Assembly (NCBI GenBank): GCA_903832055.1
Contig: CAILAC010000010.1
Span: 372,001 to 436,000 of the forward strand
DNA: 64,000 nt
Reading direction: 5' to 3'
Source of the DNA: an uncultured Acidobacteriota bacterium
GTDB taxonomy: Bacteria; Acidobacteriota; Terriglobia; Terriglobales; Acidobacteriaceae
The translations under genes and the position numbers were made by a program. How positions within the stretch are numbered: position 1 is the first letter of the stretch; each line of letters begins with the position of its first letter. This document shows, in pieces, positions 18,801 to 28,159 of this stretch. A model generated the notes under the pieces. The model was not told where the DNA came from and made no database searches. It saw only the letters and a list, made by a program, of their open reading frames with translations.

Positions 18801-19815
18801 TGCGCGGCCCCGTTTTTCAGAGAAGGTGACGGCGAAAAGCACGGTGCCGGAGCGTGAACTGGTCGCAGCCGGAGGGCTGATGGCGACGGCCTGGCCAGCG
18901 CTCGAAATGAAGGTTCGGGAACGATTTGCAGTGTGGAAGAGTGACCGGGCGGAGCAGACTGGGCTGAGTTTGGCGGCCGCTGCAGCGGTGGCTGGAAATG
19001 TGTTGACGATGCCGGGGGGCGCAGCAGTGAAGCCAACGTTGATGCGACGTTTGCCTGAGGGGTATGCTCAGCAGTCAACGCCCCGGCTGTATGCCCGCAC
19101 CCATGCGAGTGCCGCGACGGCTGCGGCTGAGCAGTCTGCCGATTTGCCTGAGAACCTGATTGATGACGAGACAGCAAGACCGACGCTGTTTAGCCGCACC
19201 GAGGGTGGTCTGTATTCGCGGCTTGACGGAACGGCGATTCACGCGCTGATGGAGAGACTGGCGCGGCTGCGGGTATTGATGGAATCCAGGGAAGCGGCGA
19301 CGGCGCTGGCAGCGTCATTGCCAGGAATCATTGCGATGGCGCGGGGAGCAGGTTTGCCTGCGCTTGCCGCGCAGGGGCTGGCTGCTGATGCGATAGCGGT
19401 GGTGCAACGGACGCTGGAGGATGCGGCTGGTGCCTGGGTGTTGGCTCCGCATGCTGAGGCGGAGATCGAAAGCCGCTGGACGGCAGTGCTAGCGCCTGAG
19501 ACTGGGAGCGCGGATCGAGATAAGGGGCGGCGGTGGAATCTTCGTCCAGATCGGGTCTTCCATTCTGAAGGGATGGATGGCGGAAGTGCAGCCTGGTGGG
19601 TCATTGACTACAAGACCAGCCGCGCACCTGAGCATGTCATTGCTGATGCGAGGGCGCGGGCGGATTTTCTGGGCGAGCATCGCACTCGCTATGAGGGGCA
19701 GCTGGCGGCCTACGCGCGCGTTCTGCGGGCATTGCAGGGCGGGCCAGACACATTGCCGGTGCGAGCCGGGGTGTATTATCCGCGACTGCGCCTGTTTGAT
19801 TGGTGGGAGGCTTGA
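15886..19815 (+). CDS. UvrD/AddA-like helicase-nuclease
   Basis: QAPAGSGKTELLIRRFL Walker A; ITFTNAAAAEMRQR; LLIDEFQDTSRRQ; MTIHHSKGLEFEVVIVPDL; VLYVAATRAREELHLF; C-terminal nuclease WWVIDYKTS. Overlaps the upstream gene. Confidence 0.92.
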   Translation: MTLRNDALPSHELSLKALNRPPDWEARQRALDPARSFLVQAPAGSGKTELLIRRFLRLLGEAEKPDEIVAITFTNAAAAEMRQRVLAALERAEKVTNPALESESGDAQVAGELESLEGLAAQATERARRLDWKLLDQPNQLRIMTIDSFCRSLALQSPLSWGVLAGLGGRLDQLTDADEIYRQAARRTLAALDGGDTATRQSVEALLKWRDNNWADIEALIVKMLKDRNRWFQGFVLGQKVDEAELRSKLEAPFMRAARGLLEKLGKKLDALEGSREGVLKLARVACKIPGKDSPFALAERAELPGVFKAEAGEDERQLLRDALDAYGEVADFLLTGSSWRKKGGLNLHRGFPGGAEGKPAKDRFGDLVDGLAQEPGLVEALAAFQKRMPLGYTEEEWELLRHCFAVLRAAAAQLQVLFAETGSVDFTEVAQIALRVLAPEGGFASDIAQRQAAGIRHLLIDEFQDTSRRQHELLARIIGAWPEREGRSCFCVGDPMQSIYGFREAEVELFERLKTHGLDVSASDPDGGAFRFEFVALRANFRTAKSLVDDLNGHFEAIFAEDDGSGVRFARAVAAREQPAGKAAAVTELHLAFTRNGKGFTDDDPNAPERTRETQVEELVALVKSKLPEIEAARAAAGGDKASDQKAGKYRVAVLGRTRPALLVVAEGLRAAGIGFRAIELVKLRERPEVLDVLALVRALLNPMDRTAWLGVLRAPWCGLSLEELHLLTAADNAGVSAAAIPTLIKERLPQLLREGGIGSRAAEAAARVGRVLRQARELRASGAGLAMGAGLASGLGSWIEAVWTALGGSDTVNEEQRSNLRLLWSCLDGLPSGELDLLGPGLESALEKLFAQPDPAMSSEFGVQLMTIHHSKGLEFEVVIVPDLEVRGKPDDPTMISWLERAIAEDEDEGENGNGGDLTEFLIAPIQAKGQEKGAAKAWVDGVKRERVTQELRRVLYVAATRAREELHLFARPRFSEKVTAKSTVPERELVAAGGLMATAWPALEMKVRERFAVWKSDRAEQTGLSLAAAAAVAGNVLTMPGGAAVKPTLMRRLPEGYAQQSTPRLYARTHASAATAAAEQSADLPENLIDDETARPTLFSRTEGGLYSRLDGTAIHALMERLARLRVLMESREAATALAASLPGIIAMARGAGLPALAAQGLAADAIAVVQRTLEDAAGAWVLAPHAEAEIESRWTAVLAPETGSADRDKGRRWNLRPDRVFHSEGMDGGSAAWWVIDYKTSRAPEHVIADARARADFLGEHRTRYEGQLAAYARVLRALQGGPDTLPVRAGVYYPRLRLFDWWEA

Positions 19816-20226
19816 GTAACGGAGGTAACCGCGCTTGAGTTCTGAAACAAATTCGGAGTTTTCGAAGATTAGTTTTCGTAGCTGAGCAACGAATTCCGCA
19901 ATTCTGTGTCTAAACGATTTACGAAGGCCTGTTTGCCTTCGAACAAATTACTTGACTTGACTCGGGTTGCTGCCGAGTCGAGCCAGGTTTGGCGTCCCGA
20001 TTTCGTTCAGATGGCACCGCAAGTCTGAGTTGCGAGTTCGGGTTCGCTTTTGGCCTACCACTGGCTCTTCACTGCTCAAGGCTGATTTTTGACTGTCGTT
20101 CTACGCCCTCACACCTGTTGCAAGTCTTTTGATCTGGCATCTTTGATCGGCCGAGAGCATCAGATGGACGCGGTGTAGTGCGCCTCGCGAAATACGGACC
20201 ACGTTCAACTTTTCCACCACCCAGGG

Positions 20227-23112
20227 ATGGCCATGAATCGATTCGCAAGAACTGTAAGGCAACTCTTCCTCCCCTCCTGCCTTTGGGCGTTTGTTGTGCT
20301 CGCTGCCGGATTGAGTTCAATCCCGTCCGCGGCTTTCTCATCCGGGCAGGCAGTGCGTGTGCATGCTGATGTCAACAGCAACGAGCGGGTCCCGCTGGCA
20401 GGCTCACGGCATCCCCTGGCGCTGGTTCAGAATGAAAGCGGGCGGCTCGCGGCGGGCACACGGATGGAGGGTGTAACGATATTTTTCAGCCGGACTCCTC
20501 GTCAGCAGGCAGAGATGGATGCGCTGATCAAGGCGCAGCAGGACCCGGCCTCGCCGCTGTTTCACAAGTGGCTGACGCCGGAGCAGTTTGGCAGGCGCTT
20601 TGGGCTGGCGGATGCCGACATTGCCAAGGTGCAGGGCTGGCTTGAGCAGCAGGGCTTGTCGGTGGATTCCGTTGCGCGCGGCAAGGACAGCATCCGGTTC
20701 TCTGGAACGGTGGGCCAGGTCGAGGCGGCGTTCGCGACAGAAATCCACTCTTATTCTGTGAGCGTGGCGGGCGGGCAGGAGCAGCATTATGCGCCTGCGA
20801 CGGAGTTGAGTGTGCCGTCGGCGCTGGCTCCGGTAATTCTGGGGGTGCGCAATCTGGATAACTTCAAACCGCGATCGATGATGAAGAAGCCGTCGGCGGA
20901 GACGTTGCGCAGACTGGTCAATCCGGATTTCACTTCAGGTTCTTCTGGCAATCACTTTCTTGCTCCGGGAGACATCACGACGATTTACAACGTGAAGCCG
21001 CTTTTGCAGGGTGGGGTAGATGGAACCGGGCAGACGATTGCCATCATGGGGCAATCGGCAGTTTTATTGAGCGATATTGCGGCATTTCAGAATGCGGCGG
21101 GTTTGACGTTGAAGGCACCGACGTTACAGCAGGTTCCGGGTACGGGAGTTTCAACGATTTACTCGGGTGATGAGGGCGAGTCTGACCTGGATCTGGAGTG
21201 GTCAAGTGCGCTGGCACCGGGGGCGAAGATTTTATTTGTCTATACGGGAAGCGTCAGCGGCAGCGGGGTGTTTGACGCGGCGCAGTACACGGTAGACAAC
21301 AACCTGGCGCAGATTATCAGCATCAGCTACGGACTTTGCGAAAATGACTTGGGCACTGCGAATTACGCCTCTCTCGAAGCGATTACCTCGAGGGCTGCGA
21401 CTCAGGGTCAATCGGTGCTTGCGGCGAGCGGCGATGAAGGATCGACGACCTGCTACAGCAACACGAAAGACTCCCTGACGATTCGGCAGTCGCTGAATGT
21501 GAGCTATCCGGCGAGTAGCCCGTTTGTGACGGCTGTGGGTGGGACGGAGTACAGCGAAGGAACGGGAACGGGCGCTACCCAGTACTGGACGGCGAATGGA
21601 TCGACGGACGTAGTGGCATCGGCGAAAAGCTATATCCCAGAGATGGTCTGGAATGATGATTCATCGAGTGGGCTGGCGGCGAGCGGTGGCGGCGTGAGTA
21701 CACTGTCTGCGGGCAAGCCGAGCTGGCAGAAGGGTGTTCCGGGGATTCCGGCGGATGGTGCGCGCGATGTGCCGGATATTGCTCTGGCAGCCTCAAACAA
21801 CCATGATCCTTATCTGCTTTGCACGAGCGATACGAGCAACTGGACCTCGGGGCAATCGGCGAGCTGCGACCTGGGTTTTCGGGATTCGGCGAGCAATGTC
21901 TTGACGGCGGCCGGGGGCACGAGTTTTGCAACGCCGGTATTCGCTGGCATGGTGGCGCTGATCAACCAGAAGCAGAACTACAGCACCGGGCAGGGCTTGC
22001 TGAATACCGAGCTTTACAAGCTGGCGTCGAATGCGGCGACGTATGGATCGGTATTTCATGACATTACGACCGGCACGAATGCCTGTTTAGCGTCGAGCGG
22101 TTTGTGTTCGGCGGCTGGTGAGTCAGCGTATGCAGCAAAGACTGGGTATGACCAGGCGACCGGGCTGGGTTCGTTTGATACGAATGCGCTGGCCGGGGCC
22201 TGGGCTGCATCAGGGTCGTCATTAATCGGGACGACTACATCAGTGACACCCTCCAACACGGCTCCGCTGGTCAATACGAATGTGACGTTCACGATCGGCG
22301 TGGCTTCAGTGACCGGCGCAACTGTGCCGACAGGCAACGTGACAATCACGGTTGACGGCGGAACTCCCGTCACGGGCAACGCTCTGGCGGCGAACGGTAC
22401 CTACAGCTACGTGACGCAGTTCACGACCGCAGGCGCGCATGGGGTTGTCGTGGCGTATCTGGGCGATGCAACACATGCTGCGTCTTCCGGGAGCGCGACT
22501 GTAACTGTGGGCGGAGGCAGCTCCGGCAGCGGGACGTTTACGCTGGCGGCGACCAATATTTCAGTGGCGCGTGGCAGTGCCGGAACGTCAACGGTAACGG
22601 TGACGCCCGCAGGCGGATACAAGGGTACGGTGGGCTTTACGCTGGCGACGACGAGTTCTTCACTGAGCGCGGCCTGCTACTCGATTGCCAACGCGACGGT
22701 GACGGGAACGACGGCAGTCACGACGACGCTTACGATTGACACGAACGCACAGAGTTGCGCGACTACGGGCGCTGTGCGGAAGGGGAAATCGCAGGCGATA
22801 CGGGTGGGTAGCTTTGCTTCCGGAGGGTCGGGACCGTTGGGCTTGATGGCCGGTGGCACGATGCTTACGGGGCTGCTGCTCGCCGGACTGCTGGGACGCG
22901 GATCACGGAAGCTGCGAGTGCTGGCTGGCGTGATTCTGCTGGCGAGCTTCGGGTTTGCGCTGGCTGGTTGTGGCGGCGGAGGCGGCAGCAGCGGCGGAAC
23001 GACATATACGAATCCGCCGACGGGAACCTATACGGTGACTCTGACGGGAACAGATTCAGCATCGTCGTCGATTCCGGCGGCAACGGCTTCGTTGACGCTG
23101 ACCATCAATTAA
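20227..23112 (+). CDS. S53 (sedolisin-type) serine-carboxyl protease with prodomain and Ig-like repeats
   Basis: Pro-kumamolisin-like prodomain (FFSRTPRQQAEMDALIKAQQDPASPLFHKWLTPEQFGRRFG), EGESDLDLEWSSALAPGA, GGTSFATPVFAGMVAL; C-terminal Ig-like and TM region. Confidence 0.9.
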   Translation: MAMNRFARTVRQLFLPSCLWAFVVLAAGLSSIPSAAFSSGQAVRVHADVNSNERVPLAGSRHPLALVQNESGRLAAGTRMEGVTIFFSRTPRQQAEMDALIKAQQDPASPLFHKWLTPEQFGRRFGLADADIAKVQGWLEQQGLSVDSVARGKDSIRFSGTVGQVEAAFATEIHSYSVSVAGGQEQHYAPATELSVPSALAPVILGVRNLDNFKPRSMMKKPSAETLRRLVNPDFTSGSSGNHFLAPGDITTIYNVKPLLQGGVDGTGQTIAIMGQSAVLLSDIAAFQNAAGLTLKAPTLQQVPGTGVSTIYSGDEGESDLDLEWSSALAPGAKILFVYTGSVSGSGVFDAAQYTVDNNLAQIISISYGLCENDLGTANYASLEAITSRAATQGQSVLAASGDEGSTTCYSNTKDSLTIRQSLNVSYPASSPFVTAVGGTEYSEGTGTGATQYWTANGSTDVVASAKSYIPEMVWNDDSSSGLAASGGGVSTLSAGKPSWQKGVPGIPADGARDVPDIALAASNNHDPYLLCTSDTSNWTSGQSASCDLGFRDSASNVLTAAGGTSFATPVFAGMVALINQKQNYSTGQGLLNTELYKLASNAATYGSVFHDITTGTNACLASSGLCSAAGESAYAAKTGYDQATGLGSFDTNALAGAWAASGSSLIGTTTSVTPSNTAPLVNTNVTFTIGVASVTGATVPTGNVTITVDGGTPVTGNALAANGTYSYVTQFTTAGAHGVVVAYLGDATHAASSGSATVTVGGGSSGSGTFTLAATNISVARGSAGTSTVTVTPAGGYKGTVGFTLATTSSSLSAACYSIANATVTGTTAVTTTLTIDTNAQSCATTGAVRKGKSQAIRVGSFASGGSGPLGLMAGGTMLTGLLLAGLLGRGSRKLRVLAGVILLASFGFALAGCGGGGGSSGGTTYTNPPTGTYTVTLTGTDSASSSIPAATASLTLTIN

Positions 23113-23127
23113 CCCGGGAAACAAATC

Positions 23128-23162
23128 AAAAAAGGCAGGCTCCGCGAGGGGCCTGCCTTTTT
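23128..23162. terminator. Bidirectional terminator between S53 protease and phoU
   Basis: aaaaaaggcaggc tccgcgaggg gcctgcctttttt. Confidence 0.88.
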
Positions 23163-23189
23163 GCTTTTACAGAAGCGATTGCATGCTGA

Positions 23190-23885
23190 TCAGTCTGCCT
23201 GGGCGGCGGCAACTTTGGCTGCGTCAACGCTTGCCTTGTGGCGAACGTCAGCGCCTTTGACCCAGAAGATGACGTCTTCAGCAATGTTGGTGGCGTGGTC
23301 GGCTACGCGCTCAAGAGAGCGGCAGACCATGAGAGCGTTGAGGGCCTGGGGAGCAAGGTGGCTCTCAGTGCCCATGACCTGGGCAAGGGTGATGTGCGCG
23401 GCGCGATTCATACCGTCTACCGCATCATCCATGCTGAGAACAGACTGGGCCATTTCCGGGTCTGCCTCGATAAAGGCCTGGAGCGCACGGCGCACCATGT
23501 TAGAGGCAAGCGCAGCCATGCGGGGAATGTCGACGGGAAGATCGGCGACGGCCATGGACTCCATGGTGCGGACTCGGTCGCTGATGCTTTTGGCGGCGTC
23601 GCCTACGCGCTCGAGGTCGGCGTTGATCTTGATGACGGCGAGGATGAAGCGGAGGTCAATGGCCATGGGCTGCTCCATGGCGAGGATGTCGAGGGCAGAC
23701 TGGTCGATCTCGCGTTCGAGGCGGTTGATGGCGAGTTCAGAACGGCTGACGAGGTCGCAGATGGAGAGGTCGCGGACGCGATAGGCCTCAACGGCCCTCT
23801 GGATGGCTTGTTCGGCGAGGCCGGCCATGACCAGGAGTTTTTCCTTGAGGTCGTCAAGACTGCGTTGGAAGCGGATTCTTGTCAT
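23190..23885 (-). CDS. phoU: Phosphate signalling complex protein PhoU
   Basis: MTRIRFQRSLDDLKEKLLVMAGLAEQAIQRAVEAY…LERVADHATNIAEDVIFWVKG; end of pst operon. Confidence 0.95.
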   Translation of the reverse strand: MTRIRFQRSLDDLKEKLLVMAGLAEQAIQRAVEAYRVRDLSICDLVSRSELAINRLEREIDQSALDILAMEQPMAIDLRFILAVIKINADLERVGDAAKSISDRVRTMESMAVADLPVDIPRMAALASNMVRRALQAFIEADPEMAQSVLSMDDAVDGMNRAAHITLAQVMGTESHLAPQALNALMVCRSLERVADHATNIAEDVIFWVKGADVRHKASVDAAKVAAAQAD

Positions 23886-24035
23886 CGTGTTGTCAGCGCC
23901 TCTCTACCAAGAATTCGCCAGTGGCCAGTTTTGGATCCAGCTCTCGGGGCTCATGCCCGGTTCGTTTGTTTTGACTCGGATAACGTCTAAATCGGGAACA
24001 TTGAGAACTTTTGGTCGATCAAACTCTGGAGCAAC

Positions 24036-24794
24036 TCAACCGAATCGACCGGTGATGTAGTCTTCGGTCCTCTTGTCAGAGGGATTGGTGAAAATCTTGT
24101 GAGTTGAATCGAATTCAACCATACGGCCGTTGAGGAAGAAGCCGGTTTTTTCGGCGACGCGGGCGGCCTGCTGCATGTTGTGGGTGACGATGACGATGGT
24201 GTACTGGGTTTTGAGCTGAAAGATCAGGTCTTCGATCTTGGAGGTGGAAACGGGATCGAGTGCTGAGGCCGGCTCATCCATTAACAACACCTCAGGATCG
24301 ACGGCGAGGGCGCGCGCGATGCACATGCGCTGCTGCTGGCCGCCGGAGAGCGAGGCGCCGGACTTCTTCTTGAGATCGTCCTTGACTTCATCCCAAAGCG
24401 CGGCGTTGCGCAGTGAGCGCTCGACAATCTCATCGAGAGCACGGCGATTGCTGTAGCCATTGAGCTTGAGACCAGAGGCTACGTTGTCGTAGATGCTCAT
24501 CGTGGGGAAGGGATTGGGGCGCTGAAAGACCATGCCGACCCGGCGACGAATTTCGACAGGCGAAGCGTCGGCGTAAATATCCATATCGCCAATGCGCACT
24601 GAGCCAGTGACGCGGGCGATGGGATTGGTTTCATGCATGCGATTGAGACAGCGCACAAAGGTGGATTTGCCGCAGCCTGAGGGTCCGATCAGCGCGGTTG
24701 CGTGATTGGCTGGAATAGGCAGATTGATATCCTGCAACGTGTGGTTGGCGCCATACCATGCGTTCAGGTTGGTCACCTCGATGCCGACTCCCAC
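24036..24794 (-). CDS. pstB: Phosphate ABC transporter ATP-binding protein PstB
   Basis: [57 protein letters not shown]. Confidence 0.97.
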   Translation of the reverse strand: MGVGIEVTNLNAWYGANHTLQDINLPIPANHATALIGPSGCGKSTFVRCLNRMHETNPIARVTGSVRIGDMDIYADASPVEIRRRVGMVFQRPNPFPTMSIYDNVASGLKLNGYSNRRALDEIVERSLRNAALWDEVKDDLKKKSGASLSGGQQQRMCIARALAVDPEVLLMDEPASALDPVSTSKIEDLIFQLKTQYTIVIVTHNMQQAARVAEKTGFFLNGRMVEFDSTHKIFTNPSDKRTEDYITGRFG

Positions 24795-25669
24795 TAGCTT
24801 GCTCCCTTCAGGATTCCGCGGCTGGCGACATAACGTACCAGCGAAACGGCAAGAACGATAAGAATGATGAGAACCAATGCACCCGCCCAGGCAAGACGGT
24901 GCTGATCGTCATAGGGGGAGATGGCGTACACATAAATCTGCAAAGGCAAAGCAGCAATGGGCTCGTTGAGGCTGGTACTCCAGAACTGGTTGCCGAGAGC
25001 GGTGAAGATGAGAGGAGCGGTTTCGCCGGCGACGCGGGCAAAGGCCAGCATGCACCCGGTGATGACGCCGGGGGAAGCGGTCTTGAGGGTGATGGAAAGA
25101 ACTGATCGCCAGGTGGGCACGCCCAGGCCCAGGGCTGCTTCGCGGATGGAGTTGGGGACCATCAGGAGCATTTCTTCAGTGGTGCGGGTGACGGTGGGAA
25201 TCATCATGATGCCCAGGGCTACGCCGCCGGATAGCGCCGAGAAGTGCTTTTGCTGAAAGACGATGAGCGAGTAGATGGCGATGCCCATGACGATTGAGGG
25301 AACGCCGTTGAGAACATCCGCTGTGAAACGGACAGCGTTGGCGAAACGGGTGCCGCGGCCGAACTCCGCGAGATAGATGCCGCCGCCGATGCCGATTGGG
25401 ATGCCGAGGAGGCTGGCGACGCCGAGCAGCACTCCGGAGCCGACGATGGCGTTGGCCATACCGCCACCCGATTCTCCAATTGGCTTGGGAATCTGGGTAA
25501 AGAAGGCGAGGTTGAGCGAGCTGGCGCCCTTATAGATGAGATAGGCAAAGATCGCGATGAGCGGGGCGACGACCAGAATGGTGGCCAAGATAGCCAGACC
25601 AGTTGCGAGGTGGTCAACCATTGTGCGAATCGCGCTACGCACCTTGTTCTGTTGGACTCCGGCTTTCAT
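24794..25669 (-). CDS. pstA: Phosphate ABC transporter permease PstA
   Basis: [17 protein letters not shown]…[44 protein letters not shown]. Confidence 0.96.
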   Translation of the reverse strand: MKAGVQQNKVRSAIRTMVDHLATGLAILATILVVAPLIAIFAYLIYKGASSLNLAFFTQIPKPIGESGGGMANAIVGSGVLLGVASLLGIPIGIGGGIYLAEFGRGTRFANAVRFTADVLNGVPSIVMGIAIYSLIVFQQKHFSALSGGVALGIMMIPTVTRTTEEMLLMVPNSIREAALGLGVPTWRSVLSITLKTASPGVITGCMLAFARVAGETAPLIFTALGNQFWSTSLNEPIAALPLQIYVYAISPYDDQHRLAWAGALVLIILIVLAVSLVRYVASRGILKGAS

Positions 25670-25681
25670 CAGTCAGTCACC

Positions 25682-26851
25682 TTAACTCACCCTTGCCGGG
25701 GTACCGCGGGTTACGGCCCAGACGAGCAGTCGGGCGAGTCCGTTAACGAGGATGGTGACGAGGAACAGGGCAAGGCCGATTTCGATCAGGGCGCTGCGAT
25801 GCATATCGCTGGTGGCTTCGCTGAACTCGTTGGCGATGACAGAGGCCATGGAGTGGCCTGTGGAGAGCAGCGAGCGGTGAATTTCGGCAGCGTTGCCGAT
25901 GACCATGGCGACGGCCATGGTTTCGCCAAGGGCGCGGCCGAGGCCGAGGATGATGGAGCCGACGATGCCAATGCGGGCGTTGCGGAGGACAGCAATACGA
26001 ATCATTTCCCAGCGGGTGGCACCAAGGGCGAGAGCGGCCTCGCGCTGCGAGTGCGGGACGGCGGACATGACTTCGCGAGTGAGCGAAGCAATGATGGGGA
26101 GGATCATGATGGCGAGGATGACGCCGGAGGCGAGCAGTCCGAGGCCCAGATTGACTCCCCCGAAGAGGCCGTCATCACCGACCAGTCCGGTCCATCCAAA
26201 GAGTTTGACTGAAGTTGGGTTATTAAAAATGGAGATGAAGACTGGGTTGACATGCTCGCGGAGCAACGGAACCAACACGAATATGGCCCACAATCCGTAC
26301 ACCACGCTGGGGATGGCGGCGAGCAGTTCAGTCACGAATGACAGCGGTCCGCGCAGGAACCGGGGGCTCATTTCAGTGAGAAAGATGGCGACGCCGATGG
26401 CCAGGGGCACAGCGATGAGCAGGGCAACGAGCGAGGAGACGAGTGTGCCGTAGAGAAAGGGCAGGGCGTAGAAGTCGCCGTTGACTGGATCCCAGAAGAG
26501 AGGAAGATTGGTGGTGGGATCTACGTTGAACTTGTAAAAGAACTTGAATCCGACCTTGCTCCAGCTCAATTGGGATTGAGAAACAAGTTCAGTCGCGATC
26601 AGGACAACGATGGCGAAGATGCTGATGGCGCATGTCATCATGAGGGCGCTGAAGCTGCGATCTGCCAGAGCCGAATTGCCGCGTGCAAGCAGGAAGCGCC
26701 TGACTTCCGAAACGGGCTCAACGGGAACAGTCAAAGGCGCAGTTATTCCGTGATCGCTGCCCTGCCCGCTTGACGGACTCACGGGCTGAGAGACACTCTC
26801 GGCGACGGTCTCTGGCTTGCGCATACGAATTTCTGACACTGGGCTAGTCAC
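25682..26851 (-). CDS. pstC: Phosphate ABC transporter permease PstC
   Basis: AIPSVVYGLWAIFVLVPLL…PIIASLTREVMSAVPHSQREAALALGATRWEMI. Confidence 0.96.
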   Translation of the reverse strand: MTSPVSEIRMRKPETVAESVSQPVSPSSGQGSDHGITAPLTVPVEPVSEVRRFLLARGNSALADRSFSALMMTCAISIFAIVVLIATELVSQSQLSWSKVGFKFFYKFNVDPTTNLPLFWDPVNGDFYALPFLYGTLVSSLVALLIAVPLAIGVAIFLTEMSPRFLRGPLSFVTELLAAIPSVVYGLWAIFVLVPLLREHVNPVFISIFNNPTSVKLFGWTGLVGDDGLFGGVNLGLGLLASGVILAIMILPIIASLTREVMSAVPHSQREAALALGATRWEMIRIAVLRNARIGIVGSIILGLGRALGETMAVAMVIGNAAEIHRSLLSTGHSMASVIANEFSEATSDMHRSALIEIGLALFLVTILVNGLARLLVWAVTRGTPARVS

Positions 26852-26978
26852 TCTACTGAGGCTAAAGGCTGATTGTGAACAGAGTGTTAATGTGCTGATA
26901 AATCAAATGCATGCAGATACGACTAGATTAACTCTTACCGGGGGTAAAACGTCGAATCATGACGCAACAAACGCAGCA

Positions 26979-27003
26979 GGACCCGGGAACATCTCCCGGG
27001 TCC
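26979..27003 (-). promoter_or_regulatory. Perfect 10-bp stem hairpin in the pstS-pstC intergenic region
   Basis: ggacccggga acatc tcccgggtcc; no T-tract on the minus strand. Confidence 0.6.
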
Positions 27004-27023
27004 CCCCTGGTAATTCGTTGAAA

Positions 27024-28055
27024 CTACTGCAGGCTATTGACCGTGGCGTGTTCTTTATCGACGACGGACTTGGGCAGAGGCGCATAGTACAGCGACGAAA
27101 CCTGACCTTCGCCATCGTTGAGCATCCAGTTCAGAAAGTCCTTGAGGACCTTGCCCTTGGCGGGATCAGCCGACTTGGCAGGAACGAGCAGCCAGGTAAA
27201 GCTGGAGATGGGATACGTCTCGGCTCCGGGTGCGTTGGTGATGGAGACGCGGTAGTCGGCTGGCATCTTGGGGACATTGGCCGCCGCAGCGGTGACTCCG
27301 GCGATGGAGGCTTTGACGAAGTTGCCCGAGGCATTCTTGACGGCACCGAAGCTGATCTTGTTCTGCATGGCGTAGATCAGTTCAACGTAGCCGATGGAGC
27401 CGGGAAGCTGACGAACCAGGCCCGCGACACCTTCATTGCCCTTGCCGCCGATGCCCTTTGGCCAGTTGACCGCAGTGCCTTTGCCGGGGCCGTTTGCCCA
27501 GTCCTTGCTCACCTTGGTGAGGTAGTCGGTGAAGATGTAGCTGGTGCCGCTGCCGTCGGCGCGGTGGATGATGTTGATTGTCTCGTTGGGCAGTTTGACG
27601 CCGGGGTTGTCCTTTTCGATGCGCGCATCATTCCACGAGCTGATTTTGCCCAGAAAGATGTCGGCGAGGACGTCGGGCGAGAACTTGAGATCACTGACTC
27701 CTGTGACGTTGAAAACCGGGACAACTGCTCCCAACACGGTAGGAAAGTGAATCAGTTTGACCTTGGAACCGGCGATCTGTTCATCGCTCATGGGGCCATC
27801 GGTTGCGCCAAAATCGACCAGACCCGAGGTGGCCTGCTTGATACCGCCACCGGAACCGATGGATTGGTAGTTGATTTCGACGCCAGGATGAGCGGCGCTG
27901 TATTCACTGAACCACTTGGAATAGATCGGATACGGAAATGTCGCTCCAGCTCCGGTGAGCTTTTGCGCGTGCGCGGTACCAGCAAAAGCCAGCATCAAAA
28001 AACCTGCGGAAAGCCCTGCAAATGCCTTGAAAACGACTCCAGATATAGTCTTCAC
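27024..28055 (-). CDS. pstS: Phosphate-binding protein PstS
   Basis: Signal peptide then LTGAGATFPYPIYSKWFSEY…GSGGGIKQATSGLVDFGATDGPM; GTG start at 28055 preferred. Confidence 0.96.
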   Translation of the reverse strand: MKTISGVVFKAFAGLSAGFLMLAFAGTAHAQKLTGAGATFPYPIYSKWFSEYSAAHPGVEINYQSIGSGGGIKQATSGLVDFGATDGPMSDEQIAGSKVKLIHFPTVLGAVVPVFNVTGVSDLKFSPDVLADIFLGKISSWNDARIEKDNPGVKLPNETINIIHRADGSGTSYIFTDYLTKVSKDWANGPGKGTAVNWPKGIGGKGNEGVAGLVRQLPGSIGYVELIYAMQNKISFGAVKNASGNFVKASIAGVTAAAANVPKMPADYRVSITNAPGAETYPISSFTWLLVPAKSADPAKGKVLKDFLNWMLNDGEGQVSSLYYAPLPKSVVDKEHATVNSLQ

Positions 28056-28159
28056 TTTTCTCTCCCTTGAGACAAACTCCACATCCTATTTTCCGCTTGT
28101 AATGTTACGGTTTCTTGAATTCAGACCCGAAACGAGCAGAGAATTTTGTTGAGCATCCA

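Noticed and set aside
13252-19604. Long antisense ORFs inside addB/addA-like genes (13252..14529 -, 16405..17658 -, 17385..18494 -)
   Set aside because: Low-complexity Arg/Pro/Ser/Ala-rich translations typical of the opposite strand of GC-rich coding DNA; sense ORFs have clear family motifs.
26852-28159. Pho box upstream of pstS or pstC
   Set aside because: I found no convincing CTGTCAT-like direct repeats by eye; the regulon likely uses a diverged motif.
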